Source: Cerasicoccus sp. TK19100 (GTDB lineage: Bacteria > Verrucomicrobiota > Verrucomicrobiia > Opitutales > Cerasicoccaceae). Taken from it: a DNA stretch of 64,000 bases. The DNA lies in contig NZ_JAPWDU010000006.1 in assembly GCF_027257155.1 (NCBI RefSeq), positions 186,001 through 250,000 of the forward strand. The letters are read 5' to 3'. Below the pieces are notes generated by a model. That model was given only the letters and a program-made list of their open reading frames with translations, was not told the DNA's origin and did no database searches. This document shows, piece by piece, positions 1 through 8,729 of this stretch (positions are counted from its first letter, which is position 1; each line of letters begins with the position of its first letter). The position numbers and the translations under genes were made by a program.

Positions 1-709
1 GATTCAACCGCTCGATTTCGCGAGCAAGTAAGAGTCCAGCGATCTCGACTTGCACCTCATATTCCAGCCGACGAAATACTATTTGCTCAGTAATACGCCC
101 GACAAGCTCATGCCGAAGCTTCTCTTTGACCAAGTTGAACACGACGCGTTCAACGGTTTCGACGCTCGATTTTCGCATCTCCATTGCTTCGGCGGCACCG
201 ATGTTAGAAGTGAGCACCACAAAGAAATTCGAGACATTCAGGAGCGTGCCGTCCCGCAAGGTCAAGCGACCGTCTTCCAGTATTTGCAGGAGAATCAGCA
301 GCAAATCGGGATGCGCTTTTTCAATTTCATCAAGCAGGATTGTTCCGCCTTGAAGATTGCCGCTGGCATCCCGGTTCAAATCGAACTGGCGACCCATTTG
401 CCCTTGTGCATTGTTGCCGTCACCAAGGAGTACTTCCAATTGCTCCTTGTTTTGATACTCGGACATATCGAAACGGATGAGGCGATTATCACCGGGGAAA
501 AGGTAATGCGTAAAACACTTGGTCAGTTCAGTTTTGCCAACACCCGTTGGCCCCACGAACAGAAAAGAACCTAACGGACGATCCGGGGAAGATAATTTGA
601 AAGCTCCACGTTCCAGCACGGAGCAGGCTTTATCGATGGCGGTATTTTGCCCCCGGATATTGGCCAGCAAATGACCTTTCATTTTTGTAATATGATCGGC
701 GTTTATCAT
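1..709 (-). CDS. AAA+ ATPase of the ClpB/AAA_2 type, partial (3' end beyond window)
   Basis: Read on the minus strand from an ATG at 709, the frame stays open for 236 codons and runs off the left edge, so the C-terminus is missing. Visible motifs are those of the second ATPase domain of ClpA/ClpB: Walker A GPTGVGKT (residues 53-60), Walker B ILLDE followed by IEKAHPD (124-135), sensor-1 TSN (167-169) and a likely arginine finger in LVGRITEQIVF (R205), matching FLNRIDEIVVF of ClpB. Only about 50 residues precede Walker A, so there is no N-terminal domain and no first ATPase ring. It is divergent from the type IV secretion operon, near where the VirB11/TrbB motor gene often lies. A stand-alone remodelling ATPase linked to conjugation is inferred; its substrate is unknown. 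Confidence 0.8.
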   Translation of the reverse strand, partial: MINADHITKMKGHLLANIRGQNTAIDKACSVLERGAFKLSSPDRPLGSFLFVGPTGVGKTELTKCFTHYLFPGDNRLIRFDMSEYQNKEQLEVLLGDGNNAQGQMGRQFDLNRDASGNLQGGTILLDEIEKAHPDLLLILLQILEDGRLTLRDGTLLNVSNFFVVLTSNIGAAEAMEMRKSSVETVERVVFNLVKEKLRHELVGRITEQIVFRRLEYEVQVEIAGLLLAREIERLN

Positions 710-896
710 TTAATCTAGTATGGTTTGAGATCCGATAAATGTAATTATTTTGTTAAGGGCGGAAATAACTGGAATACTTTTAGAGGGCTAACGATCTAAG
801 TGTTGTTCCCGGGTTTAGGATAGATCGATAAGAAGATAATATACTAAGTCCAATGGGCCATAGAAACTAAAAATAAATATCAAAATATCAATATCT
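710..896. promoter_or_regulatory. divergent AT-rich promoter region of the transfer operon
   Basis: This 187-base gap separates the leftward AAA+ ATPase gene from the rightward type IV secretion operon and is clearly AT-rich. Both promoters must lie here if the operon is complete. I cannot assign convincing -35/-10 boxes, and no good ribosome binding site is visible in front of the ATG at 897. Confidence 0.4.
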
Positions 897-1169
897 ATGA
901 ATGCAACAACGCTTACACCCATCCTCGCACAAGCCACGCTGACTGACCTCAAAGATATGTTTTCTCTGGCGTTAGGCGTTATCTTTTTCTTCGGATTTGT
1001 CTACGGAGTATTCCTTGTGTGGCGTGGCGCCCGAAAGATTTCGGATGGCGATTCAGAAGGCTACTCATCGATATTCGGCGGTGTGATCATCGCTGGCGCT
1101 GGGCTCATCATGTCCTCGTTTTTCGTGCTCGCTGGCCTCGGCGACGCCGTTGTCACGCCCTCGTTCTAA
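897..1169 (+). CDS. VirB2/TrbC-like conjugative pilin
   Basis: A 90-residue protein with an N-terminal hydrophilic stretch and two strongly hydrophobic segments (about residues 21-43 and 58-84) joined by a short basic and acidic loop. This is the size and layout of VirB2/TrbC pilins, which sit in the inner membrane and polymerise into the conjugative pilus. It is the first gene of a tightly packed operon and is directly followed by VirB3- and VirB4-like genes, the canonical order, which supports the call more than the sequence alone. A cleavable signal is not obvious; maturation may occur after one of the Ala residues near 12-15. Confidence 0.7.
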   Translation: MNATTLTPILAQATLTDLKDMFSLALGVIFFFGFVYGVFLVWRGARKISDGDSEGYSSIFGGVIIAGAGLIMSSFFVLAGLGDAVVTPSF

Positions 1170-1217
1170 TACGGCCTCAGGCCGTAGAAATTATTTCCAT
1201 TAACCTCATCAGTTATT

Positions 1218-1559
1218 ATGGAGCAGCTTGAGCGTACCCGCACCAATGCGGCGAATGATTCAAAAGGCCAGGCATTTGGCCTCTCAGGGAATCTCTTTCT
1301 CTATCCGATTATTGGCGTCGTTGTGGCGCTATCGGTAAGCATGATTTCCTTTAGCATTATTGGGCTTGGATTAGTCGCTTCAATATTGGTGGCGGCGCCA
1401 TTCTTGGCGCTGCCCACCATCTATGTCTTCACGCTTCGTCACAACAAACCGCGAGGATATGACCGTGATTGGCTCCACAATATTACCTCATCGGGCTTCT
1501 CATTTGTGAAGGCGAATCAGCCGGTTAATCCACGCTATCTAGGAGGGCTCTATGAGTAG
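1218..1559 (+). CDS. VirB3/TrbD-like inner membrane protein
   Basis: A 113-residue protein with a hydrophilic N-terminus and two adjacent hydrophobic segments (about residues 27-48 and 50-75), then a basic tail. This is the VirB3/TrbD pattern, a small inner membrane partner of the VirB4 ATPase in pilus biogenesis. Its stop overlaps the start of the VirB4 gene by 8 bases (1552-1559), suggesting translational coupling. The assignment rests mainly on position between the pilin and VirB4 and on topology. Confidence 0.65.
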   Translation: MEQLERTRTNAANDSKGQAFGLSGNLFLYPIIGVVVALSVSMISFSIIGLGLVASILVAAPFLALPTIYVFTLRHNKPRGYDRDWLHNITSSGFSFVKANQPVNPRYLGGLYE

Positions 1560-4191
1560 TCAGGCGCCCAATGGCTGGTTTGCCGATGACATGCTCATTT
1601 TCGGCTCACTGGAAAAGGGCTGCCGTGTCGCCAAGGGTTTCGTGGTCGAAACGCCTGATTTGCGAGGCGGCAGCGTGAGCCTCAAAAATGAGTACAAACG
1701 TAAAATACGGCACCTGCTAAATTCGCTGGGATCGAATGAGTCGATGCAAGTGCAATGGACTTGCAACAATGATTACCGCCACGCGTTGACGCAGTATTAT
1801 CAGGAAACACTCGATCATTGCCAGGACGACTATTTGAAGGCCATTCGCAATGAGCGTTTCTCGCGCTACTGGTCAAGGATGCTAGCGCGTCAACTCAGGC
1901 GCGAGCACCTTGTCATTTTCATTGTCTGTGAAATGGAAAGTTACTCGGGCAACCTGAAATCCAAGCCCGGACTGCGCAAATTCTATGACGCGCAGCTCGA
2001 CAGTTTGAGGACGCATTTTAGCGAACGGGAAAATCAGATGCGCAACATCTTGGGTGCGGACACATCCGTTGCCCCCATGAATGACGTGGAACACTACGCC
2101 TATTGCAAGCAGTTCCTTAACCCCTCACTTTCCGAGAGTTTTGACTACGACTACGAACGTAGTTTCGACGAGCGATACACGATTCAGGAAAATTGCCTGC
2201 ATTGTGACATACGTTCGGCGGACAAGGCCGCTTTGGAATTTGACGGCTATTACCACAGCATTTTTACGGTCCAGCGCTGGCCCAGCGAAACCTACCCCGG
2301 CATCATCCATAACCTGACGAGTCTGCCGTCACTGGATTATCAGATCACCGTCAATATTCAACCCCTCGACATTCGGCAGATTATCCGCAAGGAGGAAAAG
2401 GAAGCCGACCGGCTCAAAAACGAGCACCGGCACAAGGGGCGCCAATCGGACGCCACGGCCATCCAGAAGAAAGAGAAAACCATCGACGCGCTTGCGCAGG
2501 GCTACACGAAGCCGTTCAGCGTTACCTATATTATTCGCACCTGGGCGAAGGACTTGGAAACCCTTCGCGCCAAAACAGCCGAACTCAAGCAGGCCGTCGC
2601 TCAGATGAACGGAGCCGAGATTTACCAGAACACCCTTTTTGCCAGTAGCAAGAAGCTGTTCTTTGCCTCATGGCCGGGCTGGACTGGTTCCAGCTACACC
2701 CACCGCGACGAGTATGCCGAAGACGGCTACTTGGCCGATTTATTGCCCTTTTCCGCGACCTTCACCGGCTATCTGGATAATGCCGAAGCGCTCTATGATG
2801 GCAACCAGAGCAATCTTGTTGGCATCAACACCTTTGTCGGCGGAACCCCACAACATACGGTTTTGTTTGGCATCAGTGGCGCCGGTAAATCGGTCTTCAT
2901 GGAAGACCTTCTATCGCAAACCGCTCACAAATTCGCCTACACGGTTATCATTGAAGAAGGGCTATCGTACGAAAGCTTCACGAATAACCTTGGAGGGGTA
3001 CCAATCATTATCCAACCCGATAGCGACCTCGTTATCAATTATCTCGATACGGCAGGTATGCCGCTGACCCGCCTGCAAATATCCTCTGGCGTCGCCTTGG
3101 TTTCACGTATGATTGGCGTGCCCGATTCGCAGGAGCGGCAGCAGGTCAGGCAGGCGCAGATTGGACACTACATCGATTTGCTCTACCGGGACCAATTTGA
3201 ATCGTGGAGTAACAAGCACCGTGACCGTATGCCTGAGGTCCGCAAGATGGCGTGCGCCACCTACCTATGGAAGCAGGAGAAGATTCAGACCAAGACCAGC
3301 TTTGTCGAAGCATTCAGCATATTCCGGGACTTACTTGCCTCAGAGAACGAGGAAGCTTTGGAATTTTTCAACTCGATCCAACCGGACAAGATTGTCGAGT
3401 TTGCCAAGCACGCCGACACGAGCGATTACGTGAAGGACACCGCTTTTGCCTACTTTGAACCCGAAGAATATCCGATCCACTCTCAATTGATTGAGCTGAT
3501 GCGATTCGGGCGCAGCTCGTATCACCCCAAGGAGGAAATTGACGAGCTGGCTACCCTCATGGCGGCGTGGACTGCTACCGGCAGTTACGGTAAACTGTTC
3601 GATGGCGCCACCAACATCGATTTGAAAAATCGGATTGCTCATTTTGAGTTAGGGCAATTGGGCGACGAAGCCGTGGAACTACGCACTGCCGCTGGATTGC
3701 TCATTACCTCATTCGCCCGGCAGCATATCATTTCACTGCCGCGCAGCTTGCGCAAACGGATCATCTTTGAAGAAGTCTCGCGCTTCCTTGATGTGCCGGG
3801 AGGCGAGAAAACGGTTTCCGAAGCATACGCGCAGCTTCGCAAGTTCTCATGCTGGACTTGTTCCATCGTGCAACAATACGAGCGCTTCAAAAGCTCGCGC
3901 ATTCGCTCCGTCGTCATGGGTAATTCCAAGCAGCATCTATTGATGCGTCAGTTGGACAAGGCCGACATTCAGGAGATTGCGCAGGACACCGGGCTACCGC
4001 CATCAGTGCAGGAATCCATCATGGATTACCCACTCGTAGAGCAACAAGCCGAGGGGCACAAGTATTCCAGTGTGTGCTACTACGCACCTGGAGCCAGACC
4101 GCCTCTTTGTGGAACCGCCCTGAATATACAAGCGCAGACCTATTACAACCAAACCAAGGCCCAGCCTGAAAAGGAGAACATTACCCAATGA
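1552..4191 (+). CDS. virB4: VirB4-family conjugation ATPase
   Basis: An 879-residue member of the VirB4/TrbE/TraC ATPases, which energise pilus assembly and substrate transfer at the inner membrane face of type IV secretion systems. Walker A is GISGAGKS at about residues 440-447 and Walker B is RIIFEE at about 736-741, followed by the family-typical region EAYAQLRKF and a SIVQQYERF segment. Length fits the family. The N-terminal half is the variable membrane-proximal domain and contains a charged stretch (about 280-310). It is coupled to the upstream VirB3 gene and to the downstream lipoprotein gene by an ATGA overlap (4188-4191). The family is certain from motifs; the subfamily (TrbE versus TraC) is not settled. 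Confidence 0.92.
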   Translation: MSSQAPNGWFADDMLIFGSLEKGCRVAKGFVVETPDLRGGSVSLKNEYKRKIRHLLNSLGSNESMQVQWTCNNDYRHALTQYYQETLDHCQDDYLKAIRNERFSRYWSRMLARQLRREHLVIFIVCEMESYSGNLKSKPGLRKFYDAQLDSLRTHFSERENQMRNILGADTSVAPMNDVEHYAYCKQFLNPSLSESFDYDYERSFDERYTIQENCLHCDIRSADKAALEFDGYYHSIFTVQRWPSETYPGIIHNLTSLPSLDYQITVNIQPLDIRQIIRKEEKEADRLKNEHRHKGRQSDATAIQKKEKTIDALAQGYTKPFSVTYIIRTWAKDLETLRAKTAELKQAVAQMNGAEIYQNTLFASSKKLFFASWPGWTGSSYTHRDEYAEDGYLADLLPFSATFTGYLDNAEALYDGNQSNLVGINTFVGGTPQHTVLFGISGAGKSVFMEDLLSQTAHKFAYTVIIEEGLSYESFTNNLGGVPIIIQPDSDLVINYLDTAGMPLTRLQISSGVALVSRMIGVPDSQERQQVRQAQIGHYIDLLYRDQFESWSNKHRDRMPEVRKMACATYLWKQEKIQTKTSFVEAFSIFRDLLASENEEALEFFNSIQPDKIVEFAKHADTSDYVKDTAFAYFEPEEYPIHSQLIELMRFGRSSYHPKEEIDELATLMAAWTATGSYGKLFDGATNIDLKNRIAHFELGQLGDEAVELRTAAGLLITSFARQHIISLPRSLRKRIIFEEVSRFLDVPGGEKTVSEAYAQLRKFSCWTCSIVQQYERFKSSRIRSVVMGNSKQHLLMRQLDKADIQEIAQDTGLPPSVQESIMDYPLVEQQAEGHKYSSVCYYAPGARPPLCGTALNIQAQTYYNQTKAQPEKENITQ

Positions 4192-4634
4192 AGACACACT
4201 TTCCCCCAACAGGGCGTCACCATATATTCTCTGTCCTAGTTATCGTCAGCGCGTTGCTTGCCGGTTGCGCGAGTAGCGATGTCGGTAAGGGCGCAACCGT
4301 AGTCGGCGGAAGCGCACTCGGCGCATTCACCGCCTATGAAGCCTCAGACGGCGACGCCGCATGGACAACCGGGGGCGCGGCGATAGGCGCTTTGGCGGCC
4401 TTGGGAGCCAACGCTTATGCCGAGGAAAGCGAGCGCCTTGCTTACCGCAGCGGCTACGAAGCGGCGCTCAACCAAAGCGTCAAACAGCAGTACTGGATCA
4501 TGCAGAACCAGCAAATGCAGCAGCAGTATGGCGATCAGGACGAAACGGAAACCTTCGTTCCGATTGTTATTCCCGAACAGGAAATCAACGGCGAACTCAG
4601 GGACGAGCGAGTCATCTACTTAAAAGCAAGGTAA
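4188..4634 (+). CDS. lipoprotein with glycine-zipper segments, in the secretion operon
   Basis: A 148-residue predicted lipoprotein. The hydrophobic signal ends in the lipobox LLAGC with Cys at residue 27. Next come two Gly/Ala-rich segments (about 34-48 and 60-75) resembling a glycine zipper, then a Gln-rich region (about 98-115) and an acidic tail. The start codon overlaps the virB4 stop. Small lipoproteins are common in these operons as VirB7-like components of the outer membrane core or as entry-exclusion proteins; which applies here cannot be told. Function is unassigned beyond the envelope location. Confidence 0.65.
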   Translation: MKTHFPPTGRHHIFSVLVIVSALLAGCASSDVGKGATVVGGSALGAFTAYEASDGDAAWTTGGAAIGALAALGANAYAEESERLAYRSGYEAALNQSVKQQYWIMQNQQMQQQYGDQDETETFVPIVIPEQEINGELRDERVIYLKAR

Positions 4635-4638
4635 TCGC

Positions 4639-5442
4639 ATGAAGCTTATTCTATTTTTCTCCATCTTGCTATGCGCGCTTTCGGCGCGTGCGCAATGGGT
4701 CGTAACCGACCCCGGACATACCGCGCAGACAATTGCGGCGAGAATACAAGACATCGCTAATCACGGCGAAGTCTTAGCCGAGTGGCAGCAGCAGTACGAA
4801 CAACTGACTCAGCAAATTGATACGATGACCCAGCAGCTTGAAGTGGAAACCATTATGAAAGACTGGATGGGCGACCCGATTGCGGTCAACCTGCCTTCCT
4901 TGGAAGTGTTGTCGGTCGATGACTTTATTGATGACCTCAACTACGGCATTCCGTGGAACGAAGTCATTGAGCAGGCAGATGGTTCTGACAGTCTTGATGA
5001 AACTCATGGCGGTTTGTTCGAGGAAGTCCCCTCTGTAACCGTCACCGGCCAAGCGGTAAACATCAACGATGCTGCTTTAAAGAAGTATGCCGCAGTGGAT
5101 CGGCAGTACACCAACTACGTTGAAGCCGCCACAGAGATCGATGCGCGCTTGCTGGAGCTTCAGGAAAACCAGGCCCTCACTCTGACCGAATTGAAAAACG
5201 CCGCCACCGACGCGGAAGTGCAGAAGCTTTCCGCCATTGTGAACGCTCAGAACGGCCAAATCGCTTTGCTGATATCCGAGCGCGAAAAGCAATACCAGCA
5301 GTACAACGCATTGAAGGAACTGGGTGAAAACCAAGAGGCAAAAGCAAAATCCGTCTCCATTAAGGCGCAGTTACAGGACCAGCACGCCGCCTATCAATCT
5401 TTGCAACAGTATCTAACGGGGCTCACCAGCTCCGAAAACTAA
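4639..5442 (+). CDS. VirB5/TrbJ-like secreted pilus-associated protein
   Basis: A 267-residue protein with a clear signal peptide (cleavage likely after the ARA at residues 16-18). The mature region starts WVVTDPGHTAQT and is rich in long Gln-rich amphipathic helices. The opening, with a helix running through IADHGE-like and QQQYEQLTQQI text, is typical of TrbJ/VirB5 periplasmic or pilus-tip proteins, which help pilus assembly and recipient contact. It sits between two lipoprotein genes and ahead of the TrbL/VirB6 gene, matching the Trb order J-K-L. Two to three coiled-coil stretches are likely (about 35-70 and 150-255). Confidence 0.7.
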   Translation: MKLILFFSILLCALSARAQWVVTDPGHTAQTIAARIQDIANHGEVLAEWQQQYEQLTQQIDTMTQQLEVETIMKDWMGDPIAVNLPSLEVLSVDDFIDDLNYGIPWNEVIEQADGSDSLDETHGGLFEEVPSVTVTGQAVNINDAALKKYAAVDRQYTNYVEAATEIDARLLELQENQALTLTELKNAATDAEVQKLSAIVNAQNGQIALLISEREKQYQQYNALKELGENQEAKAKSVSIKAQLQDQHAAYQSLQQYLTGLTSSEN

Positions 5443-5456
5443 AAAACCTACCAGTT

Positions 5457-5900
5457 ATGAGAAGCATCGGAATATTTATATTAACTGTGTCGCTGGCTTT
5501 CTACGGATGCAGCGATGATCAGCAGGAAGCTACAATTGCCATTGCCGAAAAGGGACAACCCGCCCGGACAATCAACATCATCGTTGAAGGCAAGGAGAAT
5601 GTTATCATCGAAGACCCGTATATTGAGGAAATCGAAACGCTCTCGGCTGAATACATGGAACAGCGGAGTCGATACATCAAAGAACATGAATCGATGACTC
5701 GCGAGGAGCGTAAAGCCTTTGGTGAACTTCGTGATCAAACTGGTTCTCGCGTTCAAGAACTACAAAGCCTTCGCAAGAAGTACATCATTGAGAAAATGAA
5801 GGAGCACGGGGGCATCGATTTCAAAGTTGAGGCTTCCGCCGCAAATGGAACCCGAACTACGGGCAGCGATTATTTTAAAGGCATTCAGGACTCACAATAA
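5457..5900 (+). CDS. small lipoprotein (TrbK/VirB7 position)
   Basis: A 147-residue protein with a short signal ending in FYGC, giving lipidation at Cys18. The mature part is strongly charged with a central helical region (about 60-115) rich in Glu, Arg and Lys. Its place between the TrbJ- and TrbL-like genes is where TrbK entry-exclusion lipoproteins lie in Trb operons, so a role in surface exclusion or in the outer membrane core is plausible. Sequence alone does not identify it, and it is longer than typical TrbK. Confidence 0.55.
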   Translation: MRSIGIFILTVSLAFYGCSDDQQEATIAIAEKGQPARTINIIVEGKENVIIEDPYIEEIETLSAEYMEQRSRYIKEHESMTREERKAFGELRDQTGSRVQELQSLRKKYIIEKMKEHGGIDFKVEASAANGTRTTGSDYFKGIQDSQ

Positions 5901-5915
5901 TTCAATTTTAGGATC

Positions 5916-7136
5916 ATGAACCTTCTCGGCCCGATATATCTTGAAGACTTTCAAAGCACGATTCTTGAGCTGCAAGAAGGGCTCATGTTTGTGCCTTACT
6001 TTATTCTGATTGCTGGACTCATTGTTCGATTGGTTCGGCTTTCAGATACCGAGGCAGACATGGTGGCAATGGTTAAGCCTATTTTCATCTGCTTCCTTCT
6101 AATTGCATTAATATCATCGGTACGCTTCTGGTTTGACGGGCTCAACAGCGGGTTCGCTCAGGCCGCAGAAATTATCAACGAAGATTATGCAAGCGAACCA
6201 TTCGCCGTTACCGAGGCGTTGATTAATACGATCGATGAAGACCCGGAAGCTGAAGGCTGGGGAGTGGATCGTATCGTCAACTCGCTTTATTTGAGTGTTG
6301 TCTACGGAGTGGCAAAGCTAGGGATTACGCTAGCGGCGCTCTTTCAGGTTCCTTTCTATATATTGCAATATGTATTAACGTGGCTGGGTTTTCTATTCCT
6401 GCCCATTGGCTTGTCGCTATTCATTTTCCCCTCACTCGGTAATATCGGCGTAAAGCTGATTTCAAACATCATGGCTGTCATGGCATGGCCTATTGGCTTT
6501 GCGATAACGAATCTCGCTGCAATGGCAGTTATTAAGGATTTTTCCGGCGCATCCACTTTTACCGGAAACGATACAGGAACATCGCTCTACATGATGAGTT
6601 TTGGTTCCCTTATCATGGGCATAATGGCGTCGTTAATTCTGGTGATCGGGACTCTGGCAACGCCGACGATCATGTTTATTCTTTTTTCCAGCGGCGCCAT
6701 CTTGCAGGGGATTACCGGCGCCGTAACTGGCGCCGCCGCATTTGCAACCTACATGGGAGGAAGCATGGGCTTTAGAGGAAATGGCGAATCGGCCCCGAAA
6801 AGTGAAACTCCACCAAGTAACCCGGCCCCGGCGCCAGCTCCATCATCAACCTACGACAGTATTGGTGGTTCTGGTGGATACACGACTGGCGAACCACCCC
6901 CCGCATACGGCGGAGATTCATCAACCGAACTAGGCCCCGCACTCAGACACTTTCAACAGCCAGCTCTTCAAGGGGGCGCACTTGAGCTTACGAGCGAAAG
7001 TCAACCAGCCTTGCCAGCGCCACCGGAGCCTACGAACCCCATGCTTCCCGTATCTCCAAGTGATCCAACGGGAAGTCAACATGCGGCCAAACTGTTCGCC
7101 CTTGGAACCGCCGCGAAACCCGTAATTGATGTATGA
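5916..7136 (+). CDS. VirB6/TrbL-like polytopic inner membrane protein
   Basis: A 406-residue protein with about six to seven membrane segments in residues 20-285, then a long Pro/Ser/Gly-rich, apparently disordered tail (about 290-400). This matches TrbL/VirB6, the inner membrane channel component of type IV secretion systems, where a variable hydrophilic C-terminal tail is common. The stop overlaps the start of the next gene by ATGA (7133-7136), indicating coupling. The order TrbL then VirB8/TrbF agrees with the Trb operon. Confidence 0.75.
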   Translation: MNLLGPIYLEDFQSTILELQEGLMFVPYFILIAGLIVRLVRLSDTEADMVAMVKPIFICFLLIALISSVRFWFDGLNSGFAQAAEIINEDYASEPFAVTEALINTIDEDPEAEGWGVDRIVNSLYLSVVYGVAKLGITLAALFQVPFYILQYVLTWLGFLFLPIGLSLFIFPSLGNIGVKLISNIMAVMAWPIGFAITNLAAMAVIKDFSGASTFTGNDTGTSLYMMSFGSLIMGIMASLILVIGTLATPTIMFILFSSGAILQGITGAVTGAAAFATYMGGSMGFRGNGESAPKSETPPSNPAPAPAPSSTYDSIGGSGGYTTGEPPPAYGGDSSTELGPALRHFQQPALQGGALELTSESQPALPAPPEPTNPMLPVSPSDPTGSQHAAKLFALGTAAKPVIDV

Positions 7137-7819
7137 GTTCAGATAATCCAGAAACATTAGACTACTCCAAGCCTGACCCGACAAAAGCGCAGGAGCGTGG
7201 AGCAAAGCGTCTGCCGCAAAAGCAGTTCCATCCCCTGAAGTTGTTCACGGACAACGCATGGGCGGCCCGCATGTGGTTTCTCGTATCGCTTCTCTTACTC
7301 GGCCTTGTGGTCATCCAGCCCTTTTTCATCATCAACGCCTATCGCACTCGTGAACGTATCGTTGTCATGGATGGCGCAGGAACTTTTTCCGTGGCTCCAA
7401 CTTTGGACTTTCAGGAGGCGACTCGTGTGCACGAAGAACTGGCTTTATGGGCAACTTACGCCCTGTTTTCGCAGAATCCCAACGGGTTCGATATGCCTGA
7501 ATTACTCGACAAACTATTTCTGGATAAAGCCTTGAAGCACGCACGCGACTTGCATTCGCAAGCATCCAAGGAATTTCGGGAGAAGGACATTCACCAGAAA
7601 GTTGAAGTCTTTGAAATCAAGATTCTCGAAACCAGAGAAGAACAAGTCTTCGCCCAGGTAAAAGGGCAACTGATCCGAACCGGAACCTTTGAAGGTAAGA
7701 CCTTTGTCGAAGACCCGGAATTTACGCTCACCCTCGTTTTGCACCGCAACCCGAACATGCTCGATAACAAGCGTTTTCCTTTAGCGGTCACATCCTTTGA
7801 GGACAAAATTTTACTGTAA
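7133..7819 (+). CDS. VirB8-like inner membrane scaffold protein
   Basis: A 228-residue bitopic protein: a basic cytoplasmic N-terminus, one membrane helix at about residues 46-66, and a periplasmic domain of about 160 residues with alternating helices and strands. This is the size and plan of VirB8/TrbF proteins, which connect the inner membrane platform to VirB9 and VirB10. It is translationally coupled to the VirB6-like gene and precedes VirB9- and VirB10-like genes. The periplasmic fold cannot be verified without structure prediction. Confidence 0.75.
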   Translation: MSSDNPETLDYSKPDPTKAQERGAKRLPQKQFHPLKLFTDNAWAARMWFLVSLLLLGLVVIQPFFIINAYRTRERIVVMDGAGTFSVAPTLDFQEATRVHEELALWATYALFSQNPNGFDMPELLDKLFLDKALKHARDLHSQASKEFREKDIHQKVEVFEIKILETREEQVFAQVKGQLIRTGTFEGKTFVEDPEFTLTLVLHRNPNMLDNKRFPLAVTSFEDKILL

Positions 7820-7826
7820 TTGCACC

Positions 7827-8717
7827 ATGAATCTACGTCTCATTCACTTGTTTCTTTGGCTGACGCCAGCCTTATTGTTGGCGGAGGTAGACCGCTATAA
7901 CCGTGATGTTATCAAGCAGTATGCGCTCAATCCGCAAACCGTCTACAACATCCCCATTGGCAATACGCCGACCACGATCACGTTTCCGGGACCGTTGTCA
8001 TCCATCGATGGGGCTAACGTCAGCAGTGACCCCAAGAACAAGGCGCCGGTACTACTCAGTTACATTGAAGGCCGCTACTTCTTTTCCGTCCGGGCTACCG
8101 AGCCCAATGCAAGGGGAGCGCTCAACGTGGTTTATCAGAATCAGACCTACGTTTTTAATTTCTATCATCATGAGGACGAGATTCCTTACCGGACAGTTCG
8201 CTTGGTGGATTCCGGTGAAACGGCGATGGTTGAATCAGGCTATGGAGCCCAACCCGCCGTCATACGCAAGGCTACGCCGAGTGCATTGGTTGATTTGCTG
8301 GATCGCGCCAAAAGCTACCACCTGATCAGCGAAGCCTACCCGAATATGTTGGATGAAGAGATCCAACATATTGCCCCGCAAAACCTGACCACGGAATACC
8401 GGGACTTTAATGTCCGCATCGATGACATTTATCGATTCAACCAGTACGACACGCTTGTTTTCAAGATCAGCTTACGGAACGAATCCGAAGAAGCGGTCTT
8501 TTACACGCCGCAAATGATAGCCGTCAGGATTGGGCAGAATCTCTACTTTCCCTCAATCACGGACGCATCGGGCATCATCCCCCCTCAGTCTGATAGCATC
8601 GCCTACATCGCGATTACCGGCAAGCCGAACGGCGAACGAGCCGACCTGAGCATCAGGAATCCATTCCAGATCATTGTATCCCAAGTGAATGATCCGGCGA
8701 AACTCCTCATCCCCTAA
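7827..8717 (+). CDS. VirB9/TrbG-like outer membrane core protein
   Basis: A 296-residue secreted protein. I choose the ATG at 7827, which gives a typical signal peptide (MNLRLIHLFLWLTPALLLAE), rather than an upstream in-frame codon overlapping the previous gene. The mature protein is rich in beta strands and ends in an immunoglobulin-like region (about 205-290) containing a FYTPQMIAVRIG stretch and a hydrophobic strand near the end. VirB9 proteins form the periplasmic and outer membrane core complex with VirB7 and VirB10. Its position between VirB8- and VirB10-like genes is diagnostic. Confidence 0.75.
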   Translation: MNLRLIHLFLWLTPALLLAEVDRYNRDVIKQYALNPQTVYNIPIGNTPTTITFPGPLSSIDGANVSSDPKNKAPVLLSYIEGRYFFSVRATEPNARGALNVVYQNQTYVFNFYHHEDEIPYRTVRLVDSGETAMVESGYGAQPAVIRKATPSALVDLLDRAKSYHLISEAYPNMLDEEIQHIAPQNLTTEYRDFNVRIDDIYRFNQYDTLVFKISLRNESEEAVFYTPQMIAVRIGQNLYFPSITDASGIIPPQSDSIAYIAITGKPNGERADLSIRNPFQIIVSQVNDPAKLLIP

Positions 8718-8729
8718 TCTCTGACTACG

